From: Spongospora subterranea
Taxonomy: Eukaryota; Endomyxa; Phytomyxea; Plasmodiophorida; Plasmodiophoridae
Direction: 5' to 3'
Length of the DNA stretch: 45,846 nucleotides
NCBI GenBank assembly: GCA_900404475.1
Contig: OUQQ01000116.1
Location: forward strand, 1 to 45,846
Shown here: positions 32,869 to 45,230 of the stretch, one piece after another
Numbering within the stretch: position 1 is the stretch's first letter
Layout: each line of letters begins with the position of its first letter
Program-made: the position numbers and the translations under genes
The notes under the pieces: generated by a model
What the model was told of the DNA's origin: nothing
Databases searched by the model: none
Seen by the model: the letters and a program-made list of their open reading frames with translations, nothing else

Positions 32869-33365
32869 CGGCGGTTTACGGTAGGTAGTTCAGCTTGATT
32901 GACATCGATAATGGACCAGAACAAATACACAAGATCACTGGGATTAGTACTGTTTTCTCGAATAAACCATTATCAGGTCGGAATTGCGAATTAGTGATCG
33001 ACTTCGGCACCGTCAGAATCAAATTGAGCCATGTCCTGTTATCAGGTGATAAACAATCAATTAACTCCATCATTGACATGATTATAGTGAATTAGTCCCG
33101 AATATGTGCCAGCATGATGAGCCCATTTGCTGCATGAGCTCGCCACAATCAACCGTGACCGGCCTGATCGGCAACCATAGCGAGTAGATTGTTATACCAT
33201 CTTATTTGGCCGGGGCGATTGGGTATCAGATGGACGAAGGATCTGTTTTAAGAGTTGAGGAAATGAATATCTTTTTATAGTTATGTTTATCAGTAAAGGT
33301 CAATGATTGACCCCATACTTGGACGACCTCACATAAATCGTCACCAATTTTCTCAAAAGAATACT
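32869..33365. other. No gene recognised
   Basis: Plus frame 32895-33095 and minus frame 33079-32876 overlap and lack motifs. This may be the 5' part of the Tigger relic or simple intergenic DNA. Confidence 0.4.
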
Positions 33366-34043
33366 CTAAAATGTCATATCTCTCACCATCAAGGAACTCT
33401 CCTGATCGGATTGATCACCAAATTCACGATCTCGCCGTTGTGAACTTTCGATTTCAGATCCATTCACTCCCGACATTGGATCAGAATGAGGTCTTTGCTC
33501 ATCAGACTCTGTCATCTCACCCATTTTTGTATCAGATTCAGCATCGACGTCCTGAGTGGCCCTCCGAAATTTTTGTGGTGGACATGGCGTGTCAACCATT
33601 GTGTCCTCATCTGATCTTGAAATGGCGCTACATGTCATCTCACTGTCAAGCGCCATCTCAGCGTCAGAATGTTTACGGGGCGAGAGAGATATCCCGGACC
33701 GATGCGACTGGCTTTTGTGCAAAGACGACGCCCCAGTTTGGCATTGATAGTTTGAGTCGGAGGACGTGGCGGTCTCATCTGATTCCGTTAGGGATTCCTC
33801 ATCGTCTGTGATATAGCCGGTCGGTGAAGCGCTAGAAATATTGGAAGCGGCCACGTCCTCTAACGCTAGTAATATTGAAGATATCGACCCAGCGTTGCCT
33901 TCATGTTGGCTTCTACCGGGACTGATTGGACCTGCGATTGAGTCTTCTTTGGAATCGGTTCCAAGCGATGCCCTTCGTAGATGTTCTGCAATTTCACCAA
34001 CATCACGATTATCAGCCCGCCTCCAATTTGAGGGTTGCATCAT
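33366..34043 (-). CDS. Acidic, Ser-rich disordered hypothetical protein
   Basis: An open minus-strand frame gives 225 aa from the first ATG at 34043 (MMQPSNWRRADNRDVGEIAE). The frame stays open another 24 codons upstream to an acceptor-like CAATTTAG, so an earlier exon is possible. An N-terminal helical region (about residues 8-25) precedes a long Ser/Asp/Glu-rich chain with SPRK, SDEDT and ESDE motifs, typical of a phosphorylated nuclear protein. There is no known domain, signal peptide or membrane segment. Its length and biased composition make chance unlikely, but no function can be given. Confidence 0.6.
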   Translation of the reverse strand: MMQPSNWRRADNRDVGEIAEHLRRASLGTDSKEDSIAGPISPGRSQHEGNAGSISSILLALEDVAASNISSASPTGYITDDEESLTESDETATSSDSNYQCQTGASSLHKSQSHRSGISLSPRKHSDAEMALDSEMTCSAISRSDEDTMVDTPCPPQKFRRATQDVDAESDTKMGEMTESDEQRPHSDPMSGVNGSEIESSQRRDREFGDQSDQESSLMVRDMTF

Positions 34044-34701
34044 GGTGATTATTCTGTAAATGTGATCGAACCCGACTTGATTGAGCAGACAGTGGTTGTC
34101 AAGGGAGTCACACACTAAATTGGGGATATCACCCCCGGTCGGGGATATCTCGAGTCATCGTCATTAATCAACACTGAACGCGCTTGGACATTTCTCAACC
34201 CAAATAAAACACAGACCGATACCAGTGAAACTGCATCAACCAATTCTGAAGTTATTCAATCGAGTAATTGCAAACCATTGAAGGAATGACATCGTTGGTC
34301 TGAAACCTGGACAGTCGTCAAACCGCCTAAATTAGTAGGTAGTGTTATAAGATTGGGGCAATGGCAGGACAGGCACAACCTGTACAACAAAACATGATAA
34401 AACAAAATCGGTTGAATGGTTGGCAGTGTCGGAATGGGCATAACGATATGGTCATATATCTATTAACGATGGCGAATTGGTTACACATCTACAAACCTAT
34501 TTTCAACCTATTCACAAATGAATATTGGACTCAACGAAATTGTTCCAAGGACAGAATAGGACAATCGAACAACCAAACAAATGGCGAACCGGGTCGTCAT
34601 CAGTAACCCCCCCCCCCTCAATATTCATATCGTCGCGCGGTCTTCTGCTGAAGTATTTCCTCTGCCCAGCCTAAGCTGGATTATTAACCTATCTCGGCTG
34701 T
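34044..34701. other. Intergenic between two minus-strand genes
   Basis: The phrase GGGGATATC occurs twice in 34114-34152 around CACCCCCGGTC. A CCCCCCCCC run lies at 34610-34618. No coding sequence is supported. It holds the DRC11 3' flank and upstream DNA of the gene ending at 33366. Confidence 0.45.
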
Positions 34702-37700
34702 TTATTTCTTCTTCTTCTTTGCGGGAGCGGCACCATCTCCCCCTGCAGCCTCTTTTGCTTGTGCTGCCGCCTGTAATTCCCGCCTTTGCTTCACACCGGT
34801 TATATCCTGTGATTCCACATCAGCACAATCTGTTGATCGATCCACTCCTGTCCCGCTACATCAAGTTTGATTGCCAGTAACATGACACGTTTCCTTTCCA
34901 GTAACGCAAGTCGTTTCCGGAACCAAAACCAATGTCAGAAACGAAATATGTTGACTGAACTGACCTCGGTTAAATGGTGGAAATTGGCATGTGTATCTTT
35001 ATATGTGTAAGGCATCCTCGATATGGCGCTAATAAACTCATCGATCACGATGGTATTCCTGCTCTTTTCCTCGAGCTGTTGGGGTCGGTTTAGAAGGAGA
35101 CACAACAATCACAACACGAACTCCTTACTTTGACAATTCTTCTGGGTGGTAGAACAAGCTGAACAGCGGCGAGAATACTGCCGGCCGTATATCCCTGAGT
35201 TACATACGCCAATGTACCGATATCGAATTTGTGCTTTGACTGGATTAGGGCGTGAACATTGATTCCAGCCTGAATTCCATTGAAACCGATAATGTTTTAG
35301 ATGGCAGAATTTGCAGGAACGATGATAAAACCGCCAGATCTGAAAATGAGATGGGATTACACGAGTGATGAAGGTCTTGAATAGACGAAGACGAGTAGAG
35401 TAATCGGGGAAAGGAGTATAGATCATCTTCCCATTCGCCTTGAAGAACGTCTTCATCTCGCCAAGATCGACACTTTCCCCAAACGGATCTGACGTATTCC
35501 CTAAAACCCCAACACACCTTAACACCAGAGAACGTTGATTGAGGAAAATTCAGACAAGGGAGTGGTTGTGGCAAAACAATCAATATGGACAGCAGAGATG
35601 GCGCCATCAAACCCCAATGATCGACAGACACGAAACAAAGGGTCCAGAGGTAGATTTCAACTGATTCTTACCGATGATGATAACCCGATCGGTTTCAGTT
35701 AATCCATCGCGATGTGCAAACAGCTCCTTTTTCAGTCTGAGCATCTCCTCGGCGCCAGGGGCGGCGTCAGATTTGCCCGCCCCGGCAGCCGCCTTCTTCT
35801 TGGGCGCCGCTGTGAACAGCTTCTCTATCTGCACCGATACCCATGAGCCCAACAAGGAGATTACTGGCCCAGCGAGCAGAGAACCTGATCGATATAGATT
35901 ATGGATGGCGCCGCCTTCTTGGCAACCGTGAAAACCATATGAATTAGACGAGATACATCCTAAAATTCCAACTTCTAAGGTGACGACAGAATACGCCAGA
36001 GATAACACAATAAGGAACGATGTGATGATTTGTATCAACACGAGATTACATCATTTCAAAATTCCACCAAATCTTGGCATTTGTTTCACAAGAACGATTT
36101 TATCCATTGAGGCAGAGTTTTTGTAAAATAGCGATGATGTGAAAGGGGAAGAGAAATGAACAAAACGACAGCAGGGTCGAAGTCGAGAGAAGGTTAACGG
36201 TCGTACCTGTTTTGTCGGGCCGAGTTTCTGGTGAACCACGATGGGCGATAGATCGAACCACATGGCGTTGGTGTGAACGGCAACCGCCTTTTACCACAAT
36301 CGTTCAGTATTCGGTACAAAGGGGAAAGGGTCATTAGCTGATTACTCGAGATAGCATGGTTTTACCAGATCCTTTTGGTCCATAGAACAGGAACGCATTA
36401 CATCTGTTGTAAATCGAACGGTTGGAACGAGATAAAGACACCGATTTCAGACACGTGAAACGGATATGAAACGGTTCACAGAATCCGATTAAATTGGCGA
36501 ATTGATCGGACCAGATACACGACAAAAGTTGATAAAGAGAAATGGGAATGAGATGAAGTGACTTTGATTGTGATATACTTTGGAAGGTTTTGACCGACAT
36601 ATGGACGGCTAAGGGGAATGATCAGCGACTCTGCGACAATGGAGCGGATCTGGGCGAATGACGGATCCATCGGGACACCAGCGGCGTCATGTTCACCACC
36701 TGGGACCACCAAACAATCACTCGATAATCACAACAGATCAACATCCACTCAATCCAAGGCCAACGGCCACTAAGGACCAACAAAATATCGACACACAACC
36801 GAGATGAGAAGCCTTCAATCAATGGTAAAATGGCAAAACAAAGACCGTTTTCCTGAAGATGAGTTTCGAACCAGAATTAAAAACAAAGGTTGTGCAAGGC
36901 GTAGAGAGAGAGAGAGCGGACAATAGACGGGGATTACCGAGATAATTGAAATCGCCGATAAAGTCGTTAAGTGTTTTGGTGGTTGTCGAGAGACGCTGAG
37001 CGATACCGAGACGGACGAGCTCAGCGATCGATTGTGACACGGTCTGATCGCCTAACTGCTTCTCGCCATCGCAGCATTTCTTGACCTTTGCATTGGCGTC
37101 CCCCTTCTTCGATGATTTCCCACCCTTTTTCCCCGACTGAAACAAACGATCCCACTCAGCGAATCAGTAAAAGTCGCCACGGTTTTGAATGACCGCTTTA
37201 ACGCGAATTCTGTACCTTTCCTTTGGATTTACCAGCTCCTTTCCCTTTCTTTCCTTTTTTGGCACCGTCTTCCGCTAACCGAAATTGAACCTAAATACAA
37301 AGTTTTTTCTTGGATTTCTCACTTGGCCAGACATCAAAACACAGAATATTTAATGTTTTTGACGTAAACACAGACTGGTCTGATTTCAGGACGTTTCAAT
37401 TGGCAGTAAAACACAATAATTGGGGTTTTTCCCAGAACAAAGGCGATTATCAAATCAAAGCGCCAAACCTGTAGTTTGAGGTTCTCCAGTACCGCCATGA
37501 GTTCGGTGTCGACCTGTGTCCGGATCTTTTCGACCACGTCTGGCGTCACCTGACGCCATCCAAAACAAACGGAACGGTGAGCGACGACACAAGCGCGATT
37601 ATGGTCGGATGAGTGGGTACTTTGGCGGCGGCGATCTCAGGATCCGCCTGCTGTTTAAAGTTTTTCGACTCGTCGAGTTTGGCCCAGAGGTCGGTGTATT

Positions 37701-40368
37701 TCCTGACACAGCGATACAGATCGCCGATGATGGCGACGGGGCCAATCATCACCGAATACGGGACGGATTCCGCTGCCCCTTCCTCTTTTGACCCCTTCTT
37801 CCCTTCCTTCTTCCCATCTTTTTTTGTCTCTTTCTTCCCTTTCTTCGCTTTTCCTTCAGCCTGAACCCTCGTGTTGGTGAATCCAAGCCAGCCAGGCACC
37901 AAAATCCATCAAATTTCCAAGCAAAAAGTGGATATTTTTTTCTTGATTTGAATAAAGCTTAATTTTCAGCAGGTCACCATTGATTAAGTTCCCATTTTTG
38001 GCTGTGAAACAACTGTGGTTCATTTTGTCCAATATCACAGCTGTTCACTTTGTTAACAGCATTAATGAATTTGAGAGTTTTTGAGTTGTGATTGGGAAAA
38101 CATGAAATCTCACTGAGAGAAACACGTGATGTGTATTGTCGCTTGTATTGGAATCTTACGGGGGCTAATTCTGGATCGGGTTCCACAATCGGCGGCGGAT
38201 TCTTCATGGCGTAGAACGCGTCAAAGTTTTCGTGTTCGACGCCGAGGCGTTCCTTCTGCTGTATCCACCATTCGTATCTCTCCATCCACATTTTCTCCCG
38301 GAATTCAGGTCCTCTAACCGCTTCCACTGAAACCGATACATCAGTTAAGACCATTTGTAAATCCACAACGGGTTCAAAACGGCGGACGATTATAATCGAT
38401 TTGACGGTTTTCACAACGAAACTGTCTCCTCATTCAAAAACAAACGTTGCCAGAAACATCAGGGGCAAAGCGTGTTGCTTTAGCATTTGTCGTGTTCAAC
38501 GAATCACAGAAACAACAGCGAAACGATAATCCACTTTTGAAAGATTTTCGTTTAAACAATGAGAGAAAGTGTACGGTATCAACGATGCCCTCACCGTTTC
38601 GTTTGATTTCCTCCAATTGGTTCATGTAATCCAGCTCGTAATCGCGGCGGGTTTGGACGCGCAACGCCCGGATGTCTTGGCAGGAGCGAGCGGTGCGGTC
38701 GTGGCCCGGATTTGGAGCGGCGTCCTCGGTCGGGATCACGATCCCGAACGAGCTCACATCGGCCGGGGCCATTCCCAGAAATCGCAGCTCGCGGGCGTTG
38801 TCGGCTCGCGACCGTAGCCGGGCCAGCATTCCCCGAAACCAGCGCTGCAAGGTCAACACGGCCGACACCTAATCGCCCAAACACGTTTGCGTTTGAATCC
38901 AGATAATGATGTAAAGAGCGGTCAAAATGGAATTGAGAAGAGCATTTAAACAGAGGGAAACACGATTGCCAGACAGATGAACTAACTGGGTCGATTTCCC
39001 CGGTTTTAATGGTCTTTCGTTTGTTCTGCTCGACACTGAGCGCCTTCAGCATTCGCCCTCGTGCTAGGCCCTGCCGACCTCGCTCGTTCTTCTGTATGAT
39101 GCGGATGGCGTCATCCAGGGTCATCGACGGCATCGTCACCTGTGTATTACAGAACAACACGACGATCATGTTCAGGATGGGCGTGACGATGGCGATAATC
39201 TATGCACCTCGATTGGCGATGTGAACTCCTCGACCGCATCTCCAAGCCCGTATTGTTCCAAAGACGCCGTCAATGATTCTGAACAAATGGCCCGTCGTTA
39301 TCAAGTGGTCTGTCGTTCTACGAGGCCCGAACAGAGCGAACGAAACGAATTTTGAAAATTTTAACTGTGTATGTCGGAACTAAAACGTCAAAGGCTTCGA
39401 TTCCTAGCAATGTACCGACTAAGCGAAAACCATCAAGACAAGATTCTGAGTAAACTGGTTCTCATTTGAAGAAACAAGGCGAAATATGGTTGTAGAACGT
39501 TGATGGACAATGAACGAGGTGACGATCTTGGTCATCAATAGTTTACCGCGACATTCGATAGCGACAGGGAACCCGTCCAGCTCTCGTAGGAATTCAGGGA
39601 CCGGCAATTCCATATCGTATGGGGTCATCTTCAGCTCTTCAATCAGTGTGTTCATATTGATATAGTCACTTGTTGGTGCAGCTGCATTGAACATGGACAC
39701 ATTCTGTTTCACCTATATCATGGAGTAGGAACCACTCAATATCACATTCTTTATCAAACAATTACAAAAGGAGCACTTTCATAGAAATTGTGTCAACCCG
39801 AGGTAAAAATGAACTGAAAAAAATGAGCATGTCGCTGATGTTTGAGCATAGCAATCGATTGAGTCTGCGGCGATGTTTTAATTACATTCTTTAAACCCCG
39901 TTCAGGAAATTCATGGGAAAATGGGGAGAATGGTAAAGTTGTAAATCGGACAGCAGATCAATAGAATATATAGGGTTTACCTGGAGTAATCGTGTCATTG
40001 TGGCGTCCAATGCGATGCAGATATCGCGACGTTTCTGAGGATGAACCTAACAGCGATGATGAGGGTAATGAATAACCTGATCATCCCGAAAGGACAGAAA
40101 CGGGATCATAATTCCATACAATTTGGTCATAGACAGACTGGAGTTCTCTATAGACTTGTAGATATCGAATATAGAGCATGGAGAAATGGCGAAACGCCAT
40201 GTCTCGAGTGATGACTGCAGTGTTACCGGCACCAGTAGCGTTGTTGGCCGGAACGGAGATTGGTGAACCATTGTCGTCGAAGGCGCCCTCAGGATTTTCC
40301 AGATAGATCAGGTCCGATAACTGTTCCATGGCCGTCTGCCATTTCCGGTCGTACATGGTGTGCGACAT
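34702..40368 (-). CDS. DRC11: Dynein regulatory complex subunit 11 (IQ and AAA domain protein)
   Basis: Axonemal protein of the nexin-dynein regulatory complex, needed for ciliary beating (IQCA1 in animals). Nineteen minus-strand exons join in phase: 40368-40120, 40046-39981, 39712-39524, 39139-38987, 38868-38595, 38326-38160, 37860-37621, 37549-37469, 37290-37216, 37136-36938, 36699-36579, 36403-36346, 36287-36207, 35959-35885, 35828-35672, 35500-35361, 35269-35129, 35075-34965, 34806-34702. This gives 893 aa (human IQCA1 about 822). Landmarks: YIRYLQVYREL, HPQKRR, LDDAIRIIQKNERGRQG, an IQ motif (LTLQRWFRGMLARLRS), RYEWWIQQKE, Lys-rich linkers, FIGDFNYLG, Walker A GPKGSGKT, MWFDLSP, degenerate Walker B IIYIDQ, DRVIIIG and a poly-Lys C-terminus. 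Introns range from 53 to 384 bp. Confidence 0.95.
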
Positions 40369-40578
40369 GGCTCAATGGCGCTTCCTTGGCAATAATCACC
40401 TATATTAGGGTTTGATTGGCTCGACAGTACACGAGAATCGATCATGATTTAATTTTATTGACGCAAAGGCTATGAAGGTTCGCTTGTTGAATTGAGTCAG
40501 ACGATACCGTATAAATCAGGCGGCGCCTTTGTAAAAGGAAGCGTCTTGGCTTCGATGTCTGAATCTCACAACACAAGC

Positions 40579-40584
40579 AAAAAA
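40579..40584 (-). terminator. Pol III terminator of the tRNA gene
   Basis: Six T residues on the minus strand, starting 5 bp past the tRNA 3' end, form a standard RNA polymerase III stop signal. Confidence 0.85.
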
Positions 40585-40588
40585 GTTG

Positions 40589-40660
40589 TACCGCTGCCGG
40601 GACTCGAACCCGGACCTCCAGTTCCGAAGACTGACACGCTGACCATTGCGTCACAGCAGC
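40589..40660 (-). tRNA. tRNA-Arg (anticodon UCG)
   Basis: The 72-nt minus-strand sequence folds as a cloverleaf. The acceptor stem is GCTGCTG with CAGCGGT (two G-U pairs, discriminator A). The D stem is ACGC/GCGT. The anticodon stem TCAGT/ACTGG closes the loop CTTCGGA, which places UCG at positions 34-36 after the invariant U33. The variable loop has four bases, and the T arm is CCGGG-TTCGAGT-CCCGG. A box and B box are internal (B box GGTTCGAGTCC). No intron and no encoded CCA. It reads CGA codons. It sits about 220 bp upstream of the DRC11 start on the same strand. Confidence 0.93.
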
Positions 40661-42257
40661 TTGATATAACTTATAACGCTATTATTCGATTCATCATCAT
40701 TTGTCTCAAGTTTACACTTGATCAACATTGGGAATAATCAGATAAATCATCGATGGATCTTGTGTTGAGCATATCCTGTCGACGACAGCTGTTTTCGAGA
40801 GATTAAGAGTCCCAGGTGATGGACGCTCTACGAAACAGTCCAGCAAAGGCCGATATATTAGCCGACCAATATGGTGGTAGTCAAGATCATCCCATGGCGC
40901 CAGCAACAGAGACTCGACAGACATGAACCAGCACATCTGTACTGAGGCCAACGATCAACACAAGGATAATGGTTGGCATGAGCAGCAAGGGGCAGGGTTA
41001 GACCACAGTTCACATGTTAACAAAGAGGTGGACACAGCAAAGGTCAACACAGGTTTGAACCTAATCCACAATTAAATGGGCACTACCTGGACATTTTCAT
41101 GCGGATGGTTGAAACTCAGTTTATCTGTATCGATATTGATTCCTATTTTACATCAAGAACCAAACGCCAGATAAACACCTGAACGGCGCTGACCGCTGCA
41201 TACCTCGGTCCATAATAAACGCTCTGCTGTGACAATCGTAATTGGTTTCACCTCATGATGAGGTTAGGTCAAACCCAACATGTCGGGTGTTAAGATCCAC
41301 AGACCTTTTTACAGTCCGTTTCGCTTATCTTCTTCAACCAAACACTTTCTTATCCTCTCTTTCTTCTTCTTTGTTTTCATTTGTTCTATCAACAATCCTT
41401 CCATCATCATCCACTCTTTCCTTCAATCTCTTCATCTCCATCCTTTCATCTCCATTCCTTCTATTATCTATCTCCTCACTCTTTAATCCCTTCATCATCA
41501 TCCTCTCTTTCCTTCCATCTTTTCATCTCCATCCTTTCATTTCCGTTCCTTCTATCTTCAATCTCCTCACTTTAATCCCTTCATCTCTTCATCCTAATTC
41601 CAACTGTTTTCAATCTTTCTATCTCTCTGTTTCTTCACATCACTACCTTTATTCTCCCACACACTGTTCCATTCACCACTGTCTCGTCGGTACAATGATT
41701 GTGCGACGTTCCCCTTCTCCCTCCCCCTGGTTCTTCTCTCGCTCAGCCGAAAGTTCATCCTCTATAGAGGACGCAACGACCGCATGTTTTGTGACTTTAG
41801 CTGGAATGTCGAGAACGGCGAGACCCTGAATTGGCCGAGGAGCGTCAGGAGTTTTCAGCGCTTTCAGGCGTGAGGTTTCCCAGTTCTATGACGCAACAAC
41901 GACGTCGATTAAATCAGATCCTCATTCTCTTCCCCCTCAGTTCATTTCCTCATCCAACCAGCCAAACCTCCAACGCCTCAACTACTCCCTTTTCGCAGCA
42001 TCGACAGGTAGTCTGGAATTGACGCTTCGTCGTTCAATCGTTAATTTACCACAATTAGACTATTTTGTCAATTTATTTGAAATTCACAAGTATTTGGTTT
42101 CAACGAGGCGACGTGTGTGAGAAACAGTGTTCCTGTGTTCATGCCCCAGTGTTTCAAGTTTTGTAATGTTCTATTTTAATCTCTTAATGGCACGGCTCTG
42201 GAGCGAGCTTGCGACCAGGCGAAACATCGTATTCCAGTTTTATTGGTCAACTTCGTC
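40661..42257. other. No confident gene; contains a polypyrimidine tract
   Basis: The minus frame 40951-40712 (APWDDLDYHHIGRLIYRPLL) has plausible protein composition but no domain. The plus frame 41242-41829 is mostly CT-rich low complexity and is not accepted as a gene. From about 41335 to 41640 the plus strand is nearly all C and T, built from repeats such as CTTCATCTCCATCCTTTCAT occurring at roughly 100-bp intervals. That is an imperfect tandem array. Confidence 0.55.
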
Positions 42258-42818
42258 GCCGACTACATGTGATATTGTAATCTTCAGGAGATATCGGCGT
42301 TGATGGTCGAGCAACTAGGTGACAATCTTCCCGATCTTTTGAATCGGTGGTCAACAACTGGCATTGACGAATGGATGTCGAGAGCCTGCACCTGTTGCCA
42401 CCTCAAAGTAATTCACTGCAACAGGAAGGTAAAGCTATCGCAGAAGATGATTTGCATCGAAATTGGGATGGATATGGATAGCGAGCAGCTACAATTTCCT
42501 GAAACAGCCCCATTCCTTCGTAGAATATATGAGGCCCACCAACTGCCAATCACGACCGTTTACCGTCATGATTTCGGGACATCGTAGCTGCTCGCTATCC
42601 ATATCCATCCCAATTTCGATGCAAATCATCTTCTGCGATAGCTTCACCTTCCTGTTGCAGTGAATTACGTTGAGGTGGCAACAGGTGCAGACTCTCGACA
42701 TCCATTCGTCAATGCCGGTTGTTGACCACCGATTCAAAAGATCGGGAAGATTGTCACCTAGTTGCTCGACCATCAACGTCGATATCTCCTGATGATCACA
42801 ATATCACATATAGTCGGC
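42258..42818. repeat. Foldback element with two 235-bp arms
   Basis: The left arm 42258-42492 and right arm 42584-42818 are inverted copies of equal length differing by scattered substitutions. The outer ends read GCCGACTA, the inner ends GCGAGCAGCTAC, and a 91-bp loop separates them. Similarity stops sharply at both outer ends. Mirror frames encode almost the same 80-odd residues on both strands (MMVEQLGDNLPDLL at the start), a by-product of the symmetry. No target-site duplication was identified. It could be a foldback transposon, an inverted duplication, or a source of a long hairpin RNA. Confidence 0.93.
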
Positions 42819-42959
42819 AATACCAACCTCATTCCCATACTCATATTCCAAAACAGGTAAACTCCTTGTTGAGTCACCATTTTCATGTCCATCGTCACAG
42901 AACAGGGAGCGCCTTTAAAACAACCCATTAGGGGCAATTCGAATCACTAATCGTTGACA

Positions 42960-45230
42960 TTTTCACATGAATCGAGATACAGAAATCTGAGTGATCATCC
43001 ACTTGAAACAGCGCTTGTAAAACGGTGGCAGGATTACCAAACTGGCCTGAACGGAAAGTCTTCGATCATGTACCACGATGTCGACAACTTGACTGAGACC
43101 GGAATTGAGCAGTCCAGTAATATTTGTATCTGGCGAACGCCTCGGACCTGATATGAAAATGATTAAGCATTTTGATGAAAGGCTCATAACAGTCGGATAC
43201 AGCAAAGCATTCATCTGAGTGACATAGGTTGAGAGTTAGAATCGCACAAATGTAAACAACAATCCACGTACCGGACAAGCTTTGAAACATGCAAATAGAC
43301 ATTCTAACAGGGACGTGATGTAGCACGTAACTTTGCTTTCGATATTACGTTGTCCGCTCCAATCAGGTCTTTAAATATGTCTGGAGCTCGTCCGTCATTT
43401 GCAAATTTTCGATTGCCAACTGCAACTGGCGCCTCTGTGGCGTATTTGTCAATCTGTTTTTTCCATCGTTCAGCTTGCCCGTAATGAACAGTTAAGCCTG
43501 ATGCGACATTCTCAAAATCTTGTCGCAAAGATTCTGAGAACATTGTAAATATTGACATTCCATACACCAGAGCGATTTTTTCGATCCGCGATCTGATAAA
43601 AAGTTGAATGCATGGACTCGATCGGGTTCAAATCACTTCGGATCATTTGTTCAATTCTCGATCCGACCACGATTTGCATGCAAATATAAGCCTGGCGACA
43701 GCGTCACGCAACCACCATTCAAACCATTTGGCTGCGTTAGGATATTCAGACTGCAATTCGTCAATCGCCGAATTGAACACCTCAACCAGTGGCTCATGAA
43801 TCAGCTTACGAACTTTGGCCAGAAATGCACCATTGTCGCTGTTCCCGACAACAGCATAGTTGCGGTTGAGCCATTCTGCAGAGCTGAGGAAATGCACCTG
43901 GCAACCCTTAACGAACCGGTTGGCTCTGTCTTTCAAAGTTTTTGTCCCCTAGCTTGAGACCATGAGTGTTCATCAAATGCCCCAATGATTGTGACAAAAA
44001 AACTGATGAAGCCGTTTCTTTGCGTTTCAGAAATTGCACCGAAACACAGCTCTATACGGTCCAGCTCCTCTTCGTGAGTGGAAAGTTGCCCTGAACAGAC
44101 AGCGGCGACAATCATTTCAGCAAGCAAGTAAAATGAGCTTCCTGATGTGCTGAAGTTGAACCCGAACTCCATGTGAACAGAACCGGAACCCAGCGCTTTA
44201 AAAACAGACAATATAATCCTGACGTCATCAGAAATCCATGGCGAAACTATGAATATGTGGAATCGGTTACAGTTCCCCCGATTTTTCTACCAGATTGGTC
44301 ATCAAAATCAGCCACCCTAGCCAGAATTGGATAAGGTCAGAAGGGGATAAAGTGATAAAGCTATCCCGTTTACCTTTCTGCCACAAACTGCGTTGCCCAT
44401 GATATGTGCATATTGGCAAACAGCATGCTGCTGGATCTGACAACGGTTGTGCCCAAAGTCTCATGAAACTGCATCAATCCAATAGTCATATCTCCATGAC
44501 CTAAAGATATGGTCAGAGGTTGGCTGTTGGCAACCGCATCAGTGAAAATCCTTACTCGGAACGGAAACACCCATCTCCTCCAGAATTTCCCTTTTAAAAT
44601 ATGCGACTCTGTCCTTGTTTCCAAACGACGAATGAATTTGTCGGACGGAGAAGTTAGAACCATCCACGCCGGGTTTACCGACAACCAGCTGCATTGCCGA
44701 TTTTCTGCGGATTTTGTGATATGATTGTTTTCAACGCAGCACGATCAAAATGATCGGCCTTGTTCACAATTGGGCACGCGTGTCCATGAACACCGCGGTG
44801 CTCACCAATGGCGCGATTGCCTTTGAAAACCCATAACATCTTTGCGCTGCATTCTTGCCGGATCGTGGTGTCCCCGCAACCGTTCCGACAACTATAGCTT
44901 AGTTTTCAGCATCAACAAATAAAAAAAATGAACAATTACCTGATGTCGAAGTCATTAAGGTCGTTCTTGCTTCGGTTTTAAGGCCGCAACACGACAAGCA
45001 GAGCTCGGTACAGAACAAAGCAGAACTCCAACACACCTTTTTGCCACAAGAAGTACTGCATTGTCAATCTGGAAAGACCATGTACCTTGCAATTGCCACC
45101 GAGAATAGCGATTTATTAGATGGGGCATATCCATGATATTGCTGAGGCGATATAAGCAATCTCCATCCGGAGACATCTGGTATCCCGATGAATCACATTC
45201 GTGACGAGTGTGATTGTGGGCAATCAAATC
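42960..45230 (-). pseudogene. MULE-like transposase, broken
   Basis: On the minus strand: an N-terminal Cys block (KRCVGVLLCSVPSSACRV, about 45060-45000) of the zinc-binding kind found at the start of Mutator-like transposases, then broken frames through 44700-43940. Next comes GCQVHFLSSAEWL (about 43910-43870), fitting the C..H helix after the second catalytic acid, then the AAKWFEWWL region. NPIESMHSTFY (about 43610-43580) fits the N..E..H motif near the third acid. The C-terminal frame 43567-43304 continues (LTVHYGQAERW). Stops and frameshifts separate the blocks. Terminal inverted repeats were not located. Confidence 0.7.

Noticed and set aside
34789..34847. A 7-codon micro-exon (EWIDQQI) plus a 38-bp intron at the DRC11 3' end
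   Set aside because: A single final exon 34806-34702, using a CACAG acceptor in the correct phase, joins cleanly and avoids an intron far below the size of all others.
40589..40660. Reading the tRNA anticodon as UUC (Glu)
   Set aside because: With a seven-base loop CTTCGGA and U at position 33 the anticodon is UCG (Arg); UUC would require shifting the loop.
41242..41829. 195-aa plus-strand frame rich in Ser, Leu, Phe and Pro
   Set aside because: It is the translation of a CT-rich low-complexity tract, and a shifted frame is equally open.
42300..42776. Two nearly identical 95-aa proteins on opposite strands (MMVEQLGDNLPDLL...)
   Set aside because: They are mirror readings of the inverted repeat arms, with no independent evidence of coding.
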